Shown here: in pieces, positions 32,480-37,161 of the stretch | Layout: each line of letters begins with the position of its first letter | Numbering within the stretch: the first letter of the stretch is position 1 | Assembly (NCBI GenBank): GCA_018883665.1 | Contig: JAHLFU010000057.1 | Location: 1 to 37,161 of the forward strand | Source of the DNA: Paraprevotella stercoravium | GTDB taxonomy: Bacteria > Bacteroidota > Bacteroidia > Bacteroidales > Bacteroidaceae | DNA: 37,161 nucleotides | Direction: 5' to 3' | The notes under the pieces: model-generated | Databases searched by the model: none | Seen by the model: only the letters and a program-made list of their open reading frames with translations | What the model was told of the DNA's origin: nothing | Made by a program: the position numbers and the translations under genes

Positions 32480-33238
32480 ATGGAAGAAGACAAAAGAAAA
32501 GTAGTCATTGAACTACAGGATGTAAAACGAAACTTTCTGGTTGGTGACGAAATTGTTCACGCCTTGCGCGGAGTGTCTTTCAAAATCTATGAAGGAGAAT
32601 TCGTCACCATCATGGGTACTTCCGGCTCCGGCAAATCTACCTTGCTGAACCAATTGGGATGTCTGGATACGCCGGCCAGCGGAGAATACATTCTTGACGG
32701 CTCTCCGGTGAAGAATATGAGCCGCACCCAGCGCGCCATTCTGCGTAATCGTAAAATCGGATTCGTATTTCAGAACTACAATCTGTTGGCCAAGACCACT
32801 GCCATCGAAAATGTAGAACTGCCACTGATGTATAATGCGTCCGTATCGACCAAGGAACGGCAGGAAAGAGCTGTCAAGGCTCTTGAAATGGTGGGACTTG
32901 GCGACCGACTCTATCACAAGTCAAACCAGATGTCGGGCGGACAGATGCAGCGTGTGGCCATCGCCCGTGCTTTGGTAAACAATCCGGCCGTGATTCTGGC
33001 CGATGAAGCTACCGGTAATCTGGACACCCGCACCTCATTCGAGATTCTGGTGCTGTTCCAACAACTGCACCGCGAGGGAAGAACCATCATATTTGTAACG
33101 CACAATCCTGAAATTGCGCAATACAGCAGCCGGAATATTGTTCTCCGCGACGGCAAAATCCGGGAAGACGTAATCAATCCGAATATTCTCTCCGCCGCCG
33201 AAGCACTGGCCAAGCTGCCCAAACCTCAGGATGACTAA
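32480..33238 (+). CDS. ABC transporter ATP-binding protein (MacB/LolD type)
   Basis: A 252-residue ATPase. Walker A is GTSGSGKST (about residues 47-55), the Q-loop is in FVFQNYNLL, the ABC signature is MSGGQMQRVAIARAL, Walker B is AVILADEATGNLD, and the switch His is in IIFVTHNPEIAQY. The sequence is typical of the MacB/LolD group that works by mechanotransmission on periplasmic substrates. In E. coli MacB the ATPase and permease are one chain; here they are two adjacent genes with 12 bp between them. Confidence 0.94.
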   Translation: MEEDKRKVVIELQDVKRNFLVGDEIVHALRGVSFKIYEGEFVTIMGTSGSGKSTLLNQLGCLDTPASGEYILDGSPVKNMSRTQRAILRNRKIGFVFQNYNLLAKTTAIENVELPLMYNASVSTKERQERAVKALEMVGLGDRLYHKSNQMSGGQMQRVAIARALVNNPAVILADEATGNLDTRTSFEILVLFQQLHREGRTIIFVTHNPEIAQYSSRNIVLRDGKIREDVINPNILSAAEALAKLPKPQDD

Positions 33239-33250
33239 TTGAATCGCAGT

Positions 33251-34489
33251 ATGAATACAATCAATCTTTTCAAAATAGCACTGAAAGCCATCGCGGCCAA
33301 CAAGCTGCGCTCATTCCTTACGGCATTGGGTATCATCATCGGTGTGGCTTCGGTCATTGCCATGCTGGCCATCGGACAAGGCTCCAAACGAAGCATCCGA
33401 CAGCAGATCTCCGAAATGGGCTCCAACATGATCATGATTCATCCGGGAGCAGATATGCGGGGAGGTGTACGCCAGGATCCGAGCGAAATGCAGACGCTGA
33501 AAATCAGCGACTTTGAGGCACTGCGCGATGAGGCCCGTTTCATCACCGCCATCAGCCCTTCCGTAAACAGCAGCGGACAGTTCGTATCGGGAAATAACAA
33601 TACTCCGTCTACCGTCTATGGTATCAACCAGGATTATCTGGAGATCCGACAATTGGAAGTGGAAGACGGAGAGATGTTTACCGACCAGGACATCAAAACG
33701 GCAGCCAAAGTGTGTCTGCTGGGTAAAACAGTAGTGGATAATCTCTTCCCCGACGGTAGTGACCCAATTGGAAGAGTGGTACGTTTCAACTCTATCCCTT
33801 TCCGCGTAATCGGAGTCCTCAAATCAAAAGGATACAACTCCATGGGACAGGATCAGGATGATGTAGTGCTGGCTCCTTACACCACGGTCATGAAACGTAT
33901 CCTGGCCGTAACTTATCTTCAAGGCATCAACTGTTCGGCAGTGACCGAAGAAGCCACAGATGCAGCGATAGAAGATATCACCTCCATTCTGCGCCGCACA
34001 CACAAACTGAAAGATGCTACGGAAACGACAGAAGCCGAAGAGGATGACTTCACGATACGAAGTCAGGAAGAAATGGCCTCCATGATGAATTCCACCATGA
34101 ATCTGCTCACCATCCTGTTAGGTAGTGTTGCCGGTATCTCCCTGATTGTCGGCGGTATCGGTATCATGAACATCATGTATGTGTCCGTAACCGAACGTAC
34201 CAAGGAAATCGGTTTGCGTATGTCTGTAGGAGCACGTGGCATTGACATTTTAAGTCAGTTCCTCATCGAAGCAGCCCTATTAAGCATATCAGGCGGCATT
34301 TTAGGAATTGTTTTTGGTATTGGCGCCTCATTCCTGATAAAAATGTTGGCAAACATGCCTATTTATATCCAACCTTGGAGTATCTTTGTAAGTTTTGGTG
34401 TGTGTACCTTCATCGGAGTATTCTTCGGATGGTACCCCGCACAGAAGGCTGCAAGGATGAATCCGATAGAAGCAATCAGATATGAATAA
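33251..34489 (+). CDS. MacB-type ABC transporter permease (FtsX family)
   Basis: A 412-residue permease with the MacB topology. The first helix (LRSFLTALGIIIGVASVIAMLAIGQG, about 19-44) is followed by a large periplasmic MacB_PCD domain (about 45-270) and an FtsX-like unit with three helices at the C-terminus (GSVAGISLIVGGIGIMNIMYVSVTERTKEIGLRMSVGA and onward). It ends YPAQKAARMNPIEAIRYE, the standard terminus. A TTG four codons upstream is in frame, but the ATG at 33251 fits the family start MNTINLFKIALKAI. It overlaps the sensor kinase gene by 8 bases. Confidence 0.94.
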   Translation: MNTINLFKIALKAIAANKLRSFLTALGIIIGVASVIAMLAIGQGSKRSIRQQISEMGSNMIMIHPGADMRGGVRQDPSEMQTLKISDFEALRDEARFITAISPSVNSSGQFVSGNNNTPSTVYGINQDYLEIRQLEVEDGEMFTDQDIKTAAKVCLLGKTVVDNLFPDGSDPIGRVVRFNSIPFRVIGVLKSKGYNSMGQDQDDVVLAPYTTVMKRILAVTYLQGINCSAVTEEATDAAIEDITSILRRTHKLKDATETTEAEEDDFTIRSQEEMASMMNSTMNLLTILLGSVAGISLIVGGIGIMNIMYVSVTERTKEIGLRMSVGARGIDILSQFLIEAALLSISGGILGIVFGIGASFLIKMLANMPIYIQPWSIFVSFGVCTFIGVFFGWYPAQKAARMNPIEAIRYE

Positions 34490-35561
34490 ACTGAAGATAT
34501 TCTTTTCACAAGGTAAAATTCCGAGAGAATGGGTAATCCACCTGTTCTCTTGGACTTTTCTGTTCGTATTTCCCTTCATGCTCATGAACCGGGGCAGCGA
34601 AGACCTCGGCTCTAGAGAATGGATCAAGATGATGGGTGCTCCACTCACCCTAAGCATCGTATTCTATGGAAACTATCTGTTTTGGGTTCCGAAATATCTA
34701 TTGTCACACCGGAAGAAAAAATTCATTCTGGCCAATTTGGGTACGTTCGTTGTCGCCTTCCTGTTCACCCGCTTCTGGTTTACGCTGATGGATACACTCT
34801 ATCCCATCCGACCGCATCACATGCACCGGGTATTGGACTGGAGTGACAAGGTCTTATTCTGCATCCGCGAACTGGTTCATTATGTATTTGCCACAGCATT
34901 GGCTGCCATCACTCGGATGAGCCAGCAATGGCAGCATGCCGAAATGGCCCGACAGGACGCCGAACTGAAACGTGCAGAGGCTGAGTTACAGAACCTGCGC
35001 AGCCAGATCAATCCGCATTTTCTGCTTAATACATTAAACAATATCTACGCCCTGATTGCATTCAATCAGGAAAAGGCACAAGATGCCGTATTGGATTTGA
35101 GCAAACTTCTGCGTCATGTGCTTTATGACAATGAACAGCAGTTCGTGAGTCTGAAAAAAGAATGTGACTTTCTGAACAACTATATCTCACTGATGCGCAT
35201 CCGACTCAGCAAAGACGTTGATGTACAATTTCACATTGATTTGTTCCAAAACCAGGATTTGCCTATCGCTCCTTTAATTTTTATCTCTCTGATTGAGAAT
35301 GCATTCAAACATGGAATCAGTCCGATGGAAAAGAGTTTTATCCACATATCTCTGCGTACTGACGAAAAACATACCATCTATTTCCGCACGGAAAATTCCA
35401 ATTTCCCGAAGAAAAAGAATGATGTGAGTGGTAGCGGCATCGGACTGGAACAGGTAAAACGCAGACTGCACCTGATGTATTCCAACCATCATGAATGGAA
35501 ACAGTATACAGATGCTGCAAACAATACTTACATTTCAGAACTCACTATTTATACAGAATAA
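34482..35561 (+). CDS. LytS/YehU-type sensor histidine kinase
   Basis: A 359-residue membrane sensor kinase. Four hydrophobic helices (about 18-36, 53-70, 82-102, 125-145) are followed by a coiled-coil linker (AEMARQDAELKRAEAELQNLRSQ). The His_kinase domain has the phospho-acceptor His179 in SQINPHFLLNTLNNIYAL. The ATP-binding domain has Asn273 in LIENAFKHGI and the glycine box GSGIGLEQVKRRL (317-329). It shows no large extracellular sensing domain, so input is probably through the membrane part. It is translationally linked to the permease gene (8-base overlap) and to the response regulator (4 bp), suggesting it senses or controls the pump. Confidence 0.93.
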   Translation: MNKLKIFFSQGKIPREWVIHLFSWTFLFVFPFMLMNRGSEDLGSREWIKMMGAPLTLSIVFYGNYLFWVPKYLLSHRKKKFILANLGTFVVAFLFTRFWFTLMDTLYPIRPHHMHRVLDWSDKVLFCIRELVHYVFATALAAITRMSQQWQHAEMARQDAELKRAEAELQNLRSQINPHFLLNTLNNIYALIAFNQEKAQDAVLDLSKLLRHVLYDNEQQFVSLKKECDFLNNYISLMRIRLSKDVDVQFHIDLFQNQDLPIAPLIFISLIENAFKHGISPMEKSFIHISLRTDEKHTIYFRTENSNFPKKKNDVSGSGIGLEQVKRRLHLMYSNHHEWKQYTDAANNTYISELTIYTE

Positions 35562-35565
35562 GATT

Positions 35566-36282
35566 ATGGAACTTCATTGTGTCATCATTGACGACGAGCC
35601 CCTGGCTTTGGATCTGCTGGAGTCATACATTCAGAAAACTCCCTTTCTGATCCTGGAAGGGAAATACAGTAGTGCTGTAGAGGCATTGTCGAAAGTAGAC
35701 TGGAACCTGATAGACATCATTTTCCTGGACATACAGATGCCGGACCTCAACGGACTTGAATTTTCAAGAATGCTCCCGAATCGGGTGCGCATCATCTTCA
35801 CCACAGCCTTTCAGCAGTATGCTTTGGACGGATTCCGGGCCAATGCTCTGGATTATCTGCTCAAGCCTTTCAGTTATACTGATTTTATGGAGGCTGTCAA
35901 AAAAGCGTTGGAATGGTTTCAGATGAAGAATTCCAATCCGGAAAAAGAACCAACCGACCACGATTTCATCTACGTGAAATCAGATTACAAACTGATACAA
36001 ATCGCCCTGAAAGACATTCTGTATATTGAAGGCCTGAAAGACTATCTGAAAATCTATCTGGAAAATGAGGCTCGCCCGATTATTACGCTGGCCAGTATGA
36101 AATCCATGGAAGAACGGCTACCTTCTCCCCGCTTCATGCGCGTACACCGCTCCTATATCGTACAGACCGCAAAAGTAAAGACTCTGGAGCGAGGTGTCAT
36201 CGTTTTTGGCAAAACCCGCATTCCGGTTTCCGAAAGCTATAAAGGCGCCCTGATGAATTTTTTGAATGAGTATACTGTGTAA
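35566..36282 (+). CDS. LytTR family response regulator
   Basis: A 238-residue response regulator. The receiver domain (1-120) has the acidic pair Asp9/Asp10, phospho-acceptor Asp55 (IIFLDIQMPDLNG), Thr80 and Lys100 (LLKPF). The LytTR DNA-binding domain (about 135-235) has DILYIEGLKDYLKIYL, FMRVHRSYIV and ending NFLNEYTV. The frame extends upstream inside the kinase gene, but the ATG at 35566 gives the canonical receiver start MELHCVIIDDEPLA and sits 4 bp after the kinase stop codon. LytTR proteins bind pairs of direct repeats; targets here are unknown, the pump operon itself being the natural candidate. Confidence 0.94.
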   Translation: MELHCVIIDDEPLALDLLESYIQKTPFLILEGKYSSAVEALSKVDWNLIDIIFLDIQMPDLNGLEFSRMLPNRVRIIFTTAFQQYALDGFRANALDYLLKPFSYTDFMEAVKKALEWFQMKNSNPEKEPTDHDFIYVKSDYKLIQIALKDILYIEGLKDYLKIYLENEARPIITLASMKSMEERLPSPRFMRVHRSYIVQTAKVKTLERGVIVFGKTRIPVSESYKGALMNFLNEYTV

Positions 36283-36340
36283 AAGTAGTTAATTTGAATA
36301 AAACATTCAGAGCACATATAAATTATTTTGCCCTTTTGTT

Positions 36341-36348
36341 TAAATTTG
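36341..36348 (+). promoter_or_regulatory. -7 promoter box of the DUF4468 gene
   Basis: TAAATTTG, 23 bp before the ATG at 36372. The gene is therefore probably transcribed separately from the efflux/regulator operon. Confidence 0.6.
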
Positions 36349-36371
36349 CAGTGAAACTAAAGAAACAAAAC

Positions 36372-36989
36372 ATGAAACAGTTATTATTTACCTTATTATT
36401 TTGCCTGCCTTTGTTCGTTTTTGCCAAAAATGATGACTCCAAATATTTGGCCGGAGCTGTACCCGAAGTAAACGGACAAGTACTATTCCAACAGACTTTT
36501 GCTGTAAAAGACAAGAGCAAAGACGAAATTTATCAAGTGATGAATGCTTTTGTCAAACGAATGACACAAGAAGAAAACCAACTAAAGCGCACTCGCATTA
36601 CAGCTGAAGATCCGGCTACAGGAACTATCACCGCGCGCTTTGAGGAATGGCTTGTCTTCAAGAAAAAAATTCTGTATCTGGACCGTACACGTTTCAACTA
36701 TTTGTTAAACGTAACTTGCTCCGACGGAAAATGCAAAATGGTCATTACACAGATCAGCTACTATTACCGTGAAGATATGAACGGTGAAAACGGAGACACC
36801 TATAAGGCTGAAGAATGGATTAGCGATAAAGAAGCGATCAATAAAGCCGGAACCAAGCTATATCCGATTTCCGGAAAATTCCGTAGAAAAACTGTCGATC
36901 GCGTTGAAAGTATCTTCAAACAGGCACGCGAGGAATTTGAAAAAGAAATAAGAAAAGAAAATCAGGCCACAGAACTGATTACCGAATAA
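36372..36989 (+). CDS. DUF4468 domain-containing exported protein
   Basis: A 205-residue protein with a signal peptide (MKQLLFTLLFCLPLFVFA) and a DUF4468 domain with TBP-like fold (about residues 35-125). The family pattern is VNGQVLFQQTFAVKDKSKDEIYQVMNAFVKRM, then the strand-rich ITARFEEWLVFKKKILYLDRTRFNYLLNVTCSDGKCKMVITQISYYY. A charged helical C-terminus follows. Function of the family is unknown; it is common in Bacteroidales envelopes. The open frame extends 26 codons upstream through the promoter box, so the ATG at 36372 followed by the signal peptide is the right start. A terminator follows at 37021-37059. Confidence 0.88.
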   Translation: MKQLLFTLLFCLPLFVFAKNDDSKYLAGAVPEVNGQVLFQQTFAVKDKSKDEIYQVMNAFVKRMTQEENQLKRTRITAEDPATGTITARFEEWLVFKKKILYLDRTRFNYLLNVTCSDGKCKMVITQISYYYREDMNGENGDTYKAEEWISDKEAINKAGTKLYPISGKFRRKTVDRVESIFKQAREEFEKEIRKENQATELITE

Positions 36990-37020
36990 TAACAGAATCT
37001 ATTTCGGAAAGAATAAATGA

Positions 37021-37059
37021 TAAGCGACAGGATTTCTTCACAAAATATCCTGTCGCTTA
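37021..37059 (+). terminator. Terminator of the DUF4468 gene
   Basis: Perfect 13-bp stem TAAGCGACAGGAT / ATCCTGTCGCTTA with a 13-base loop, followed by ATTTTTAG, about 30 bp past the stop codon. Nothing recognisable follows to the window end. Confidence 0.82.
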
Positions 37060-37161
37060 ATTTTTAGCACAAAAAATACATTTTTGAGCAAAATCTAGGT
37101 ATCGGATTTTACAATATAGTTGCAATTAAAACCAAAAGACCACTTTTTTATTACTTATTAC

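Overview
The window looks like a chromosomal stretch from a Bacteroidales bacterium, most likely family Bacteroidaceae (Bacteroides/Phocaeicola type). The reasons are: a 286-residue primary sigma factor without region 1.1; many upstream TAnnTTTG (-7) boxes of the kind that sigma factor reads; a Na+-pumping NQR; DUF4468, DUF5103/T9SS-plug, DUF1460 and DUF4190 proteins; and a eukaryote/archaeon-type ProRS. I see no insertion sequence, prophage, CRISPR array, tRNA or rRNA. It reads as core genome with a few clade-specific cassettes.

Layout. 1-2300 (minus strand): a secreted protein of unknown function, a periplasmic transthyretin-like hydroxyisourate hydrolase, and a small DUF4190 membrane protein. 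A 20-bp operator-like motif occurs upstream of two of these. 2650-8667 (minus): complete nqrABCDEF operon. NqrC carries an extra N-terminal rubredoxin-like domain, and nqrF is broken by one missing base. 8778-13318 (plus): giant TamB-like protein, divergent from nqrA, whose natural start also seems hidden behind a one-base deletion. 13386-16479 (minus): ThrE-family exporter and prolyl-tRNA synthetase. 16602-18050 (plus): OmpA-like lipoprotein and monofunctional transglycosylase, meeting a convergent DUF1460 amidase-like gene. 19007-21997 (plus): T9SS plug-like protein, D-2-hydroxyacid dehydrogenase and TRIC/YadS-like channel. 22163-23869 (minus): RNase P RNA followed closely by a YihY/BrkB membrane protein.

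24087-26729 (plus): HtrA/DegP protease and the primary sigma factor. 26901-29036 (plus): a small secreted protein followed by a translationally coupled cassette of HprK/PEPCK-like kinase, S24/S26-like peptidase and PqqD-like RRE protein. This is the best candidate here for a poorly described system, possibly peptide modification. 29142-29756 (minus): riboflavin synthase. 29913-36282 (plus): a six-gene efflux operon (TolC-like, MacA-like adaptor, separate MacB-type ATPase and permease, LytS-type sensor kinase, LytTR regulator). A DUF4468 gene closes the window.

Functional themes are the Na+-motive respiratory chain with flavin supply (NQR, riboflavin synthase), envelope construction and quality control (TamB, MtgA, DUF1460, OmpA-like lipoprotein, HtrA, plug protein) and export (ThrE, MacAB-TolC). 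Strong hairpin terminators separate most units, several of them bidirectional. Both apparent frameshifts are single missing bases in otherwise intact conserved genes, so sequencing or assembly error is the first explanation to exclude.
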